From the NCBI RefSeq assembly GCF_003576645.1, contig NC_044923.1:13604000-13667999 (forward strand): a stretch of 64,000 nucleotides of DNA. Direction: 5' to 3'. Position 1 is the first letter of the stretch. The number at the start of each line of letters is the position of its first letter. Origin of the DNA: Ipomoea triloba (taxonomy: Eukaryota; Streptophyta; Magnoliopsida; Solanales; Convolvulaceae). Both the position numbers and the translations under genes were made by a program. Below the pieces are notes generated by a model that worked only from the letters and a program-made list of their open reading frames with translations, had not been told where the DNA came from and did no database searches. Below are positions 1 to 11,424 of this stretch, one piece after another.

Positions 1-165
1 AAACCAGCAGTCAACTTGGCATTCCATTGTTTTCTAGCTTGCTTAAGCCCATAGAGTGATCTTATCAACCTGCATACTTGCTTGGCTTGTCACTTTGAAA
101 CCCAGGAGGGAGGACCATTTATACCTCCTCATCTAAATCTCCATGAAGGAAGGTGAAAATGCGCT
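1..165 (-). pseudogene. Ty1/copia reverse transcriptase fragment
   Basis: The minus strand reads FLHGDLDEEVYM, then PPGFKVTSQASMQ, and in a second frame [17 protein letters not shown]. These are the hallmark blocks of the copia reverse transcriptase core (K-T-A-F-L-x-G region, [12 protein letters not shown]). A frameshift separates the blocks and the window edge cuts the rest, so this is a decayed fragment whose continuation lies left of position 1. No lineage can be assigned from so short a piece. Confidence 0.85.
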
Positions 166-765
166 TAATTTCAATACTCCTAGATGCGCTTAGCCGTGTT
201 CTTACGGAGTAAACCTATTTACTAAGTTCCGTAGGATCAGACTAATCAATTTGCATTTGAGAACAAAAGTGAACTATAGTTAAGATGGTTCAGTTCGTAG
301 TTCAGTGTTCAAATTGCAAGGAATATAAAAGACATAAAAGCAGTAATGACTCGAAGGAATTTGTTAACCCAGTTCAGAATGTAGTTCCTATGTCTGGGGG
401 GCATCACTCTGATTTGCCCAACTCCTCATTGAATCAATGTAAAAGATTGTACCGACAATGTTTATTGACTGCACGCGGAGAACTCTCGAATATTCTTCAA
501 ATCACCATCCCTCGAGTTCTGCCTTGAAGAGTTGTCAAGATAGACTTGTGCTAAGGCTCCCCCTCAACAGCAGCACATCACACTCCGCACTTTGATCAAA
601 GTGAATACGTGCCCATATTCTCTTGCGAGACTTACAACTTAAATCAAAGGTAGACTTCGTCAAGTTTTCTTTTCAGCTCAATCAGCCTTAATTTGTGGAT
701 CAATCTTTGTAGTCTCAACCACCCATCTATGAAATAATCTTTCTATTTAGTATTTATAACAGCTG
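166..765 (-). repeat. copia LTR-like sequence (R/U5 type), partial
   Basis: Read on the minus strand, positions about 360-410 give CCCCCCAGACATAGG followed by CTGAACTGGGTTAAC. The solo LTR at 37814-38588 has the same arrangement (CCCCGCAGACGTAGG, CTGAACTGCGTTAAC) in its 3' part, which suggests that this stretch is the R/U5 part of a copia LTR. A purine tract (GAGGGGGAGCC, minus strand) lies near 560. LTR-like sequence next to a reverse transcriptase fragment without gag or integrase between suggests an internal deletion. No gene is visible; exact ends are not defined. Confidence 0.4.
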
Positions 766-1450
766 TGTAACACTCCTAAATTTTCACGTTGAGATAGACA
801 AGAAACTTAATGTAGAAGCTAGCAAATCTCAGAACCAAGGTATATTTAAGCGGAAGCAATACTAATACTCAGAGGGTGTCACGCCACATCTAGGTAAATC
901 AGCACCTAGATGCTAAGGCAAAATCCACAATCTAATCCATCAATCCTCAAAAGTAAACATAACTGCATAAGTCAATACATAACCAGAGTTTAAGGTGCAC
1001 AGGCCTGAAATGTCTAATCAAACCAACAAACCACTAAGCTACTCATAAGGCGAAGTAGATCTATTGCTAGCGCTCTCACGGCTCAATCTACTCTATACCT
1101 GGAAAACAAGTAGAAATATTAGCAAAGGAATGCTAAGTAATCAACCACTCACACTCGTGAGAAATACGTAGTATAGCATAGGTTGTAAATAGATTTACAC
1201 ACGCTATGGAATATACACGCCAACGAAACTGTTCTTTATTTAAAAACCAGATGACTCAACAACAACATGCTTAATGAATCACAAACCAAAGACACTTCCA
1301 AGTGAATCCAATACCAAGGAACGAATCCATAATACAACAGTTCTATAATAAGATACTCATCCAAGGCATAAGTTCAACAGTGACCCCAAACCAAGGTACA
1401 TAGGATAAAACCCAAACCACAATCACCAAACCATATTACCAATACCACAC

Positions 1451-1575
1451 CACAGAGGCAAACAATGCCCAATCACAGAGGCGTAAAAGCCCGTTACCAA
1501 GAGACACACGGTGCCCAACCACAGAGGCATAAAGCCCATTACCGCAGAGGCACAAAGCCCAACCACACAGAGGTA
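1451..1575. repeat. Minisatellite, ~23-24 bp unit, first block
   Basis: About five imperfect units related to CACAGAGGCATAAAGCCCA with a spacer CCAACCA or TTACC. The units vary at several positions, so this is an old array. The same array recurs at the end of the second LTR-like copy. Confidence 0.75.
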
Positions 1576-2315
1576 TACTGTGACACCCTAAATTTTCACG
1601 ATGAGATAGACAAATACTTAATATAAAAGCTAGCAAATCTCAGAACCAAGACAGAATAAAGCGGAAGCAATAATAATACTCAAAGGGTGTCATGCTACAT
1701 ATAGGTAAGTCAACACCTAGATGCTAAGGCCAAAATCCACAATCTAATCCATCAAAAGTAAACATAACTGTATAAGTCAATACATAATCAGAGTCTAAGG
1801 CGCGTAGGCCTGAAATGTCTAAACCAACCAAACAGATCACTAGACTAGGCATAGGGCGAAGTAGATCTATTGCTAGCGCTCTCACGGCTCATTCTACTCC
1901 GTACCTGAAAAACAGATAGAAATATTAGCAAAGAAATGCTAAGCAATCAACCACTCACACTCGTGAGAAATACATAGTATAGCATAGGTTGTAAATAGGT
2001 TTTACACACGCATATAGAATATATGCACCAACGAAACTATTCCTTATTTAAAACCTGATGATTCAACAACAACAGGCTGAATGAATCACAAACCAAGGAC
2101 ACTTCAAACGAATCCACGAACAAAGGATAAAACAACAATACAACAGTTCTATAATTAGATACTCAACCAAAGCACAACCCCAACTAAATAACTCAAGTGA
2201 AACCAACCAATCACAACCTCACATCACTCCTTAGAGTGATTCCAAACCAAGGTACATAGGATAAGATCCACACAACAACCACCAAACCATAATACCAAAT
2301 CATCACACCCATGTC

Positions 2316-2470
2316 ACCACACAGAGGCATAAAGCCCGACCATAGAGGCATAAAGCCCAACCATAGAGGCATAAAGCCCATTACCACAGAGGCATACTGC
2401 CCAACCACAGAGGTTTAAAGCCCATTACCACAGAGGCACGAAGACCATTACCACATAAGCACAAAACCCA
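2316..2470. repeat. Minisatellite, ~23-24 bp unit, second block
   Basis: About six to seven imperfect units of the same sequence as at 1451-1575 (ACAGAGGCATAAAGCCC with ATTACC or AACCA spacers). The unit number differs from the first block, which shows expansion or contraction after the duplication of the host sequence. Confidence 0.75.
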
Positions 2471-2475
2471 TACAA

Positions 2476-4770
2476 TTCCTCTCATAACAACAAATACAAG
2501 TCGAGTCATATCTCAATTAACCACCTCCCAAAGAGTACACAAGAATCAAGAAGCCAAAGAATTACTCACAAGGACTCAAGGTCTCAAGACACCAAACTCA
2601 TACTCATTCCCAACGAAATACTCATAACAACAATACTCAGATTCAGAACATGGACATAGGACATGCTCAGAACAATACCCAAAGAATAAAAAAACAATAC
2701 TCCACCAATAATCTAATATAATTGACCAAGTGTCATGAATCAATACTCAATAGGCAAGGTAATATACTTATATACTCAACAACACATTCAGAATATATTC
2801 CAGAATCAAAGGTGGAACAACAGAGTCAATAGACCACAAAACAATCACTGGTACAGAACTAAGAAATGAACTGAAGGAACAACCTGGCAGAACACACTGG
2901 ACCGCCACAACTGACGGAACACCTCGGCGGAACGCCGTGGTCCGCCGTTCCCTTTCGTGAGAAAGAACGGGGCCACCCAGCGGAATCCCTCCTTCCGTCA
3001 ACCTATACCACCAGTACACTTGCGGATCACCCAGGCACGAGACACTTCATCACTGATTCGAAAGCTCCTACTTGGCGTGCGTTAACTCTTTCTGGATGCG
3101 TCAGCATCTGCTCTTGCCGTTCCCTCACCGCCGAGGGTCTTCGAGTCTTCAGTCCTCTAGCTCCAATCGTTTTCTTCGTCTCACATCGAACTTCAGCTGC
3201 ACGAAATTTATCCTTCAAGTCTTGAGGTTGATGAAGACCTTGCAGACGATGCTACACACACGAAGATGTCAATCCCGGGGAACGTAGACTACTACCGATG
3301 ACTTCAAGCCACGAGTAGATTAGTCTTCTTCATTGAGTCGCCCAATATTCTGATTATCTAGACGCATACGATGCTACCCATCGTTTCGCATCAATAGACG
3401 CCCAACTTCTTATTCTTAGTCTAAATCAGGCTCTTTAGCAAATCCAAAATGAAGTAACTTATTTAATAGCGATTAAGAACTTACAATAGCCACAAGGCAA
3501 ACTACAAACAACAAGATAGTAAAGCACAAATAATTCAAGCAATTAAAGCGCATCCTCACCGCGAGTCCTATCATTCGCAGGTTGCAGGCCTGGAGTGGTG
3601 CCGTCGTCCTCCTAATAGTTGTCGCAGGTTGACGTCGTTAGTGGCAGGTCTTGCAGCCACGGAAGTACAGTACTATTGCAGTAGCAGATAAGAGTAATTT
3701 CTCATTAGCATATAATTGAGCTGGAGTCTGAGCAGTCATCGGAGTGCATGGATGGTTGTTTGGAGGAGGCTGTGTTCATCGCAGATGGTGGATATCACCT
3801 CAACTCACCAAAAATCAATAATAGAAATCATACATACCCTAAACAAATATATACATATGAATCAAAGCAGAGATGGAGAATAGTTTGTTTCTATCAATGG
3901 ACACTTTCTAAACCCTTGAAATTGGTTGACATCAAAACATAGATAAAAAACAGGCCTTTTAGGGGTTATCAATAACAGCTTGACACTACTGGAAGAAGTG
4001 AATTTGGTTCGTCTAAAAAACGCTCTACTGACTGCTTTTGAGTTTCCAGTCTTCCCTCAAAAAATGCGCCACCTCACTTCTTCCTCCCCAAATTCACACC
4101 AAATACCACCAAATTAGTAGTCATTTGTCTCTTCTCTAGCTCTCTCAAAATCCCTTCTATCAAATCTTTACAAAAAAAGAGAAACAAGCAAGTTCCATGT
4201 TCTTGCTTGTTTATTTATTTATATTATCACCAATCTTCTATTCATGTGATATCAGGATTTACATTGCCACCAAATATACACAGTGAATGCCACCCTATTC
4301 AAAACATCATATTAAAGAGGGTTTACGTTGCCATCAAATATACCCAAACAAATGCAGCCCTATTGAAAACATCATATTAAAGCAAAGCATTATTGTAGCA
4401 TTGTGCAGAATGACAAATGAGACAACAATACAAGGTAGAGAATTGAGAGTTGTGTGTGTGTCATCATCCTATCAAGTCTAAAGTGCTATAGTAAGCTAAA
4501 AAACCATTAAGAACAAATATATATACACACAACACATTCAATTGTATATTAATCTACAAGAAAAACATTCTCTAACAAGATAGCAGAACATGAAGCAATT
4601 ATGCTTTGACAACGGGAATATAAAGAGAGAAGAAGTAAGAATCTGAAGGTGGACTTGAAGAGATAGATGGAGTAACAGAGTAAATTTTAGAGAAGAAAAT
4701 AAATAAAATTTCACAATTATTCTGTGGTGAGTGCCTACCTCTACTTTACATGAAGTGCTTAAATAGCAAA
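2476..4770. other. Repeat-derived noncoding stretch
   Basis: No credible gene is seen. Positions 2880-2960 form a GC-rich, partly self-complementary patch (GGCGGAACGCCGTGGTCCGCC) inside AT-rich DNA, similar in style to the palindromic patches in the gypsy LTRs at 5.7 kb and 46.7 kb. Positions 3020-3420 contain short open frames without recognisable domains. The last part is plain AT-rich DNA up to the target duplication of the Athila-like element. Confidence 0.5.
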
Positions 4771-4775
4771 ATACC

Positions 4776-6070
4776 TGATGATGTATAAATGGGAGTGAAA
4801 ATATGGGTGTGAATTGTCGTTCCGCTGAGGATTGGGGTTATGGCACGTAATTGTATGAATTAAGAGTACTAGGCACTAGAGTTTGTGAATCAACTAGAAT
4901 CCAAGCAACTAATAACTGAATGATGAAAAATAAAAGAAATAAATTTGCTAATGAATTAACTGTATGATAAGGGAATGGGTCATATTAGGGGAATTGTAAT
5001 CTTGATGTTCTAACAATCTCAGAATTAGGGAAAGAATAATTAACCTAGGGATTTACGGGCAATGCACATAAGAATTCAATTCAGCTACTTTCGTAATCAA
5101 TAAACAGAATCAGGCTACAATTGCCCCACTGTCGTGATGCATCAATCATAACCTTAAGCACCTAAGCATTATAAGCCCCCAAAATTACCCCTATTCTCAT
5201 AGTAGGAAAATTAGTTTGAAATTGGTAAGGCTCGAGGTCTCCATCCAACTTTCGTTGTAATGAATCCCTCTCCTAGACTAGCAATTAATTGTGGCCATCA
5301 ATCAATAACAAGTAGAAAGAAAATCCCCAAATCAACATAAACCCTAGGTAAAAGATTCAATCCCTTTATGCAATAATCACAAATTGAACATCAAGATTAA
5401 CAATGGACCCCTAATCCAAACCCATAGGCGAATTACTCACGCATGATTGAAGTAAACACAGCAAAACAAGAATTAAAGATTGAAATCATAGCTGCAAAAT
5501 TAAAGAATAAAAATGAAAACTTTACTAAAAATTCTTGAGAGGAAGTCCAATCCAAACAATGATTCCAAGCTTGTAACCGAATTCAATGATGTAAATCTTC
5601 TCTATTCTATGCTATAGAGAACTCTAAAGAAGGGAAAAATTGCACTAAACTAAACTAGGGCTCGGCATCCCCAAAATATCAGAAAACGCAGAATATATAC
5701 TGGACAGTAGCCGGGTCACGGCCACCATCATGGCCGGGATCGGGGCCGTGATGTGGCGTGGCCAGCTGCTGTCCGCGGTGGGAATCACGGCCGGTATCAC
5801 GGCCGTGAGGCTGGCCGTGATGCGACCCCCTGGTCCTCTTCTGACTCCATTCGTGCTCCGTTGCTCCTTTCCGTCCCGGGGTAGATTCCTTATGTCTCGA
5901 AAACTAGTCCGAGATGACCGAAAATCCTTCCTTTGCTCCTCATTTGTGAATAAACTAAGATTGATCAAATGTAACACACAAACGAGCCTTAAATGTATCA
6001 AGGTAAAGGAAATAAGCAACAAAAACTCCTTAACCGTGGGGCCAATAAAGGTATAAAATCATGTGTATCA
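4776..6070 (-). repeat. 3' LTR of Athila-like element
   Basis: 1295 bp, plus-strand ends TGATGATG and TGTATCA. It is collinear with 11425-12720 over its whole length with scattered substitutions and short indels. Positions 5720-5830 form a GC-rich block with several near-palindromes of the type CACGGCC...GGCCGTG. Confidence 0.95.
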
Positions 6071-6084
6071 ACTCCCCCACACAA
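6071..6084 (-). other. Polypurine tract of Athila-like element
   Basis: The minus strand reads TTGTGTGGGGGAGT directly before the 3' LTR start, the position at which plus-strand DNA synthesis is primed in LTR retrotransposons. Confidence 0.8.
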
Positions 6085-8203
6085 GAACTTTTGCTTGTCC
6101 TCAAGCAATTACCTAGGATAATCCACCCTCCAGGCATTGTAACTGATCACACTTCCTTCCTGCTCAACCAATCATTCCACCAACCAACTTGTACAACCTA
6201 ACCTGCTTCAAGAATCATCTCAGAATCACAAGTGAGTTCCCCTCTCAGGCCAATAACCGGGCACCTGAAATTAGGTAGATTAGAACCCTGTATGCACATG
6301 TACTTAGTTGAGATTATGCAAGACTTGGCTTAAGATGAACTCCCATAGACATGCCCTTCATACTCACATAGATCACTCTAAAACTGCATGCTAAGATCAA
6401 ATAGGTCTTTATTTGGCTTGTAATGGGGCTAAGGGTGAGTGGCTAAACAAAGAAAGGGTATGGAAAAATGCACAAAAGAAAGAGAATTTCACACCTATTC
6501 ACAACTAAACCTAGAGGAGACATGGAGAATATGAATTAAGAGAGCAAAACATAATTGGAAACACAAGAGTATTCTAAACTAGTGGGGATGAGGACAATTA
6601 TTCTAGCAACTTGACTTGCACTTTTATTCATCCTTCTTTTTCTTTCTTTTCACAACCTTTTCTTCACTTTCAACCTTCTTTTTCAAACTTTTCCTTAACA
6701 ACAAATTTTTTTTTTTCAACCAACAGACACTTTCTTTCCTTCAATTCAAACAACCAATCAATTCCTTCACCACACCCCCACACTAGAACAAAGATAACAG
6801 GAATAACTCTATCAAAAATAAGCTCAAAAAGGGAAATCTCCTCTAAATTAAAGAACAAATGCTACATTCTCTCTAAGGGTGAATGGAAAATATATGGCTA
6901 AAGGCTAAGGGTTAAATGATAGGGCTAAACAAGAAAAACAATACAAAGAACGGGGTTAAGTGCTTTGCACTTATTAAACAAAAACAAGGCTCAAAGGGAA
7001 AAACAATCGTAACACAGGGTAGGTTTAAAGGCTTGGGCTAACAACAATGGCCTAAATCACTTCAAAGCATGCAAATTCTAGACTTCACTATGAGAGCACT
7101 GAGACAAGCTATGACAGAACAGGTATCACCGGAATCTCACATAAGCCTTTACTAGCAATGCATAACACACATGGGAAACATTTAGGTTAGAGGTTAACCC
7201 AATTATTGGCAAGAGACTGAATTAAACACAATCTCAACCTTGAATTATCCCTGACAAGCTAGGCTGCACAAGTACCACCAAACAAACCACAAACCAGCAG
7301 AAAGGAAAGTGGTCACAGCCACAACACAAGGACAGCATACTACCCTAAGCTGCAAATTGAATCCTTCAAGCAAAGTTCATCAAAAATTTCAATTTTTAAC
7401 CAGTTTATCAGAAATAGCACCCCCACACTTAGTCTGGACATCGTCCCTAACGGACAACCAAAGCCCCACGAACTAAAGCAAAGAGAAAAACGAACTAGAA
7501 AGCAATACGTTTTTTTTTAAAACGGTTCGGTGTCACGGACGGGACGTGGCCCGTGACCCAAAGGCCTCTAAACTGTTGTTACACACTGGAATTATGGAAT
7601 TTCACCACGGCCTGGGTTACGGCCGGGATGTGGCCCGTGACCCAGAGGCCTCAAAAGCGCTCTCAGCACTGGAATTTCATGGAGTTCATCACGGGCAGGG
7701 TCACGGCCAGGATGCGGGCCGTGACCTAGAGCCCTCAATAGGCCTGTACGTACTGGAATTTCTGGGCGGCTGTCACGGCCGGGACGTGGCCCGTGACCCA
7801 GAGCCCTATTCTGCTCTGTGGCTACTGGAATCGACGCCCAGGCATCACGGCTGGGGTCACGGGCGTGAGCCTGGCCGTGATCCAGAGCTCTCTTTTTGCA
7901 CTTCTGTTCGTTTCGCGCCCAACCTCGGTTTCACCTGCAAGTTAGTCCAAAATATTCCCTAAAGCACTTCTAAGCCTTTAAATCTAACTATTCCCCACTC
8001 TCTCAAAAGTAAATAGTGCAAATCTCACACCAAAAATAACCCAAGGAACACCCCGTAAACAAAGAAAAACTCCTAACTCTACTCCGAACTAAAATAAAAA
8101 GAAAAGTGTAGTAAAATAAAGTGCAAAAAGTAAAGGATAGCATGAGGTGCCTCCCATGAAGCGCTGAGTTTACTGTCGTTAGCTCGACTCAACCTTATGG
8201 ATA
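6085..8203 (-). other. Noncoding interior of Athila-like element
   Basis: This 2.1 kb between protease and polypurine tract is where reverse transcriptase, RNase H and integrase would lie in a complete element. No such motif is visible on either strand. It holds AT-rich sequence, a run of pyrimidine-rich DNA at 6625-6730 and a GC-rich repeat array at 7530-7885. Confidence 0.75.
7530..7885. repeat. GC-rich imperfect tandem repeat with inverted symmetry
   Basis: Four to five units of about 70-85 bp, each containing a near-palindrome such as CACGGCCGGGACGTGGCCC followed by GTGACCCAGAG and ACTGGAATT. An open frame runs across the array only because it lacks stops; the protein is repetitive and resembles nothing known, so I do not call a gene. 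The same motif style occurs inside the LTRs of this element. Confidence 0.8.
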
Positions 8204-11200
8204 TCAGGTGGGATTGGGAACCACACGATCTGGTGGCCTCTTGAACTTAGACAGCTCCCTCATCCATCTTTTGTAGAAATCATCAGGACCAAAGAACTTT
8301 TTCCTTCGTTTCAGCACACATGACTTTTCAGGAGGGTCAGGATCAATAGGGGAGACATGCAAGTCCCCTAACTCAATCTTTCTACTTTCATCAGTGCACT
8401 CTCTCAGCCTATCTATCAAGTAACATTCATCAACATACGAGGGCTGGTGTTTTGTCATTTTGAATATGTCGAACTCGATCTTGTTCTCAACCACTTCCAT
8501 CACGAGTTTTCCTCTCCTCACATCAATTAGAGCATCAATAGTAGCTATAAAAGGCCTACCAAGTATAATAGGAACCTTGGCATCCTCCTCTATATCTAGC
8601 ACAACGAAATCTCCCGGTATAAAATACTGATCAATCATGACCGGGACATCCTCAAGAATCCCCACTGGCCGCTTAATGGAACGATCCGCCATCTGTAAGG
8701 TCATGGAAGTAGGCTTTGGTGTGCCCAGATTGAGCCTCTTGCATAGAGAATATGGCATAAGGCTAATATTGGCACCCAAATCACACAGGGCACCACCGAC
8801 TACAAAACCACCAATGATGCAAGGAATGGCAAAACTACCTGGATCTTTCAGTTTAGGAGGCAGTTTATGTTGAAGAACTGCACAGGTCAATGCTCCCTCG
8901 CTCAGATCCACCACCGCACTCTTCTCGGGCTTTTTCTTATTGTCTAAGATATTCTTCAGAAACTTCTTGTACGATGGAATCTGAGTCACTGCTTCAACAA
9001 AAGGCATGGATATCTCCAACTTATCTAACATCTTATAGAACTTGCTCTCTCTATCGGACTCCTTTGATCTCCACAACCTCTATAGATATGGTAACAGGTT
9101 GCAAGGTACAACTGAGTCACCTGCCTTCTTGTTCCTCCCAGGTTTCTTGCTAGGGACACTCTCATCCTGCTCAGGAGCTTTCCCCTCAAAACTATCTCTC
9201 TGCACCACAGACTCCTCCTCACTCTCATCAGGAACATCCTCAACCTGAATGCCCTCATCCTTCTTATCAGCTTTCCCAAGCACTGGATCATTCGAAGGAA
9301 AAGGGGGATCCTTCAAAGCTAATCCGCTTCTAGTGGTGATTGCATTCACTTGGTGCCTTGGATTCTCTGTGCTTGTTGGCAGTCTACCATTCGAGGATGA
9401 GGCTCGATTAGGCAACTGATTACTACCTCTTTGCTGTTGAGCCGTGAGGCTCTCTATCAATGCTTGTTGAGACTCTATGGTTGCCTGCAACTTGTTCATC
9501 TGAGTCGTCTGAGCCATCATGTGGTTCATGAGAGTCTGCACATCAACATCCTGAGATGGTCTAGAGAAACCTTTACCCTGAGTGTTCCCGAAATTATGAT
9601 TCCCTTGTTGGAACTGCCCTTGGTTTGGATTCTAATTATTTCTCCACTGAGTTCCTTGATTGCCACCTCTGTTCCCTTGATTACCTTGAAAACCTAGTGG
9701 ATGACTCCTCACTTGATTTCCCTGATTGTTCCAAGAGGGAACAAACTGATTTCTCCCTTGCTACTGATAGTTCCCATAACCTTGCCCCTGTCCTTGTGGT
9801 CTAGAATAATCAATGAGATCAACTTGCTCCACATTAGGCTGAGGGACTTGGCTACCAGAGTCTAACAGATAACATGTCTAAGAGGCGTGATTGCCACCAC
9901 AAATTGCACAACAGGCTGCAAGAGGCACCTGTGGCATAGAATAAGGATTTGGAACATAAGAACTCTGTGGTCCTAGTGGAGGTTGAGCAACAGCCTGGAC
10001 ACTCTGAGTAGGAGCCTGTACTATCTGCTTTAGCATGTGCTGTATGGAATCCAGTTGAGCTTACATTGCCATCTTCTCTTCAACTTCAAACATCCCAGCT
10101 GGCTTCTCTTTCTTGGGTATATCATCCCCCTCAGTGTACCAGTAAGTGTTGTTAGAGGTGATCCTCTCAATCAACTGCTCTCCAGCCTTTGGGCCCATAT
10201 CAATAAAAATACCCCCAAAGGATGAGGTATTTAGAATAACCTTCGACCGATTAGCCAACCCCTCATAGAATGATGAAATAAAATCACCTGAAGTCATCAA
10301 ATTCTTCGGGCACTGCCTCCTCAACTCCTTAAACCGCTTCCAAGCCTCAGGAAGATCTTCATTGCCAAACTGCTGGAAATTCTGAATTTGTTTCTTTAGC
10401 CTGGCAGCCTTGGAAGGAGGACAGTACTCCTGCATGAAAGCTTTGTAGAGCTGCTCCCAGGTAATAAAATAGTTGGCTGGAAAGGAATTCAACCAACTCA
10501 GTGCTTGATCTCTCAGGGAAAAGGGGAACAATCTTAGCTTGATGGCATCACTAGGAATGCCATTCATCTTGACGGTCTGGCAGATTCGGTCAAAGTGCAC
10601 AACATGGGCTTTCGGGTCCTCAACCCGAGCTCCTCCAAACTGATTATTCTGAACCATATGAATGAGAACAGTCTTCAACTCAAAATTATTTGCCTCAACT
10701 CCTGGATACACAATACAATCCTCTTCACTGAACTCAGGAGCTAAGTGAGCTGCAATGGGATTTGCCTGTGGGAACTGCTGGGCAAACTGCTGGACCAAAT
10801 TGGGATTCATCTGATGGAGAAGATTTTGCATCCCAAACCCATAGCCCTGCGGTTGATATGCAGGCTGCTGCTGTACAAAAGGAGCTCCCAATCCTCCCCC
10901 AACATAGACATTCGGGTTTGGATCGACCCTGAAGTTCTGTGCCTGATTCTGAACAATTGGCACTGGAGGATCGGCACGAACTCCAGGGTTGTCCCCAGCT
11001 ACCTCTCTCTGCCTTGGGTGCTGTTGTGTGTTGACACCAGTATGGGCTGGCTGCCCGGTATTGCTACTGTCTCCGGTCTCCATGTCTACTTCGAAGTTCT
11101 GAAACTCTCGAAGCCAATCACGTAACGCCTTCTTCTCCCTCCTTAACTTCCTCTTAAGATTTGGATCGTAGAGACGAAGATTCGTGCTCCCTTTCGATCT

Positions 11201-11209
11201 AGTGTGCAT
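8204..11209 (-). pseudogene. Athila-like gag-protease polyprotein, five stop codons
   Basis: One reading frame runs from the ATG at 11209 (MHTRSKGS) to 8204. The N-terminal half has a Retrotrans_gag domain (blocks FELKTVLIHMVQNNQFGG, KLRLFPFSLRDQALSWLNS, EAWKRFKELRRQCP). A CX2CX3HX4C zinc knuckle follows near 9890 and a retropepsin-like protease near 8850-8480 (PPKLKDPGSFAIPC, ALCDLGANISLMP, VPIILGRPF). The Asp-Leu-Gly-Ala active-site form is, as far as I know, usual in Athila proteases. In-frame stops occur at 10061-10063, within the zinc knuckle near 9880, near 9765, near 9633 and at 9080-9082, with no frame change. Gag would form the virus-like particle and protease would cleave the polyprotein, but this copy cannot make a full product. 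Confidence 0.9.
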
Positions 11210-11400
11210 AAGAGGAGGGAAACCTAATGTCAAACACAACCACAAACACTCTTGGAAGAAATGGGTTACGGGTTAGTGCAAATATACTTTTTTTTTTTCA
11301 TTTTTTTTGAATACTGAATAAAATAAAACTTGATCTCCTAAAATTCACTAACTCTAATGGTAGCAAGAAATTAATCACACAATTAAAACCAAATAAACCA

Positions 11401-11419
11401 ATCCCCGGCAACGGCGCCA
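11401..11419 (-). other. Primer binding site, tRNA-Asp type
   Basis: The plus strand reads ATCCCCGGCAACGGCGCCA, identical to what I know as the 3' end of plant tRNA-Asp including CCA, so the minus strand is its complement as expected for a primer binding site. It lies 5 bp inside the 5' LTR boundary. It is not a tRNA gene: no cloverleaf precedes it. Confidence 0.9.
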
Positions 11420-11424
11420 AAATG

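Larger units (their letters stand above)
766..2475. repeat. Tandemly duplicated LTR-like sequence, two ~0.8 kb copies
   Basis: Copy one starts at 766 (TGTAACACTCCTAAATTTTC) and copy two at 1579 (TGTGACACCCTAAATTTTC). They stay alignable for about 800 bp (shared blocks include AAGCGGAAGCAATA, CCTGAAATGTCTAA, GAAGTAGATCTATTGCTAGC and CGCTCTCACGGCTC). The TGTRACACYC start resembles the terminus of the gypsy LTR at 44964, so the block is probably gypsy LTR sequence in minus orientation that was duplicated or inserted next to itself. Both copies end in the same minisatellite. No coding capacity is apparent. Confidence 0.65.

Noticed and set aside
1451..2470. Regular short repeats that could suggest a CRISPR array
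   Set aside because: Units are contiguous and degenerate without unique spacers, and the context is plant retroelement DNA.
5645..6056. Open frames on both strands in the Athila-like LTR, repeated at 12298-12682
   Set aside because: They coincide with the GC-rich LTR patch, are duplicated only because LTRs are, and encode no known domain.
7546..7962. 138-codon open frame with a repetitive protein
   Set aside because: It is produced by the GC-rich tandem repeat of the Athila-like element; no known domain, composition follows the repeat, and it lies in the element's noncoding interior.
11401..11419. Apparent tRNA-Asp sequence
   Set aside because: Only the 3' 19 bases are present and they sit at the LTR border, so it is the primer binding site and not a tRNA gene.
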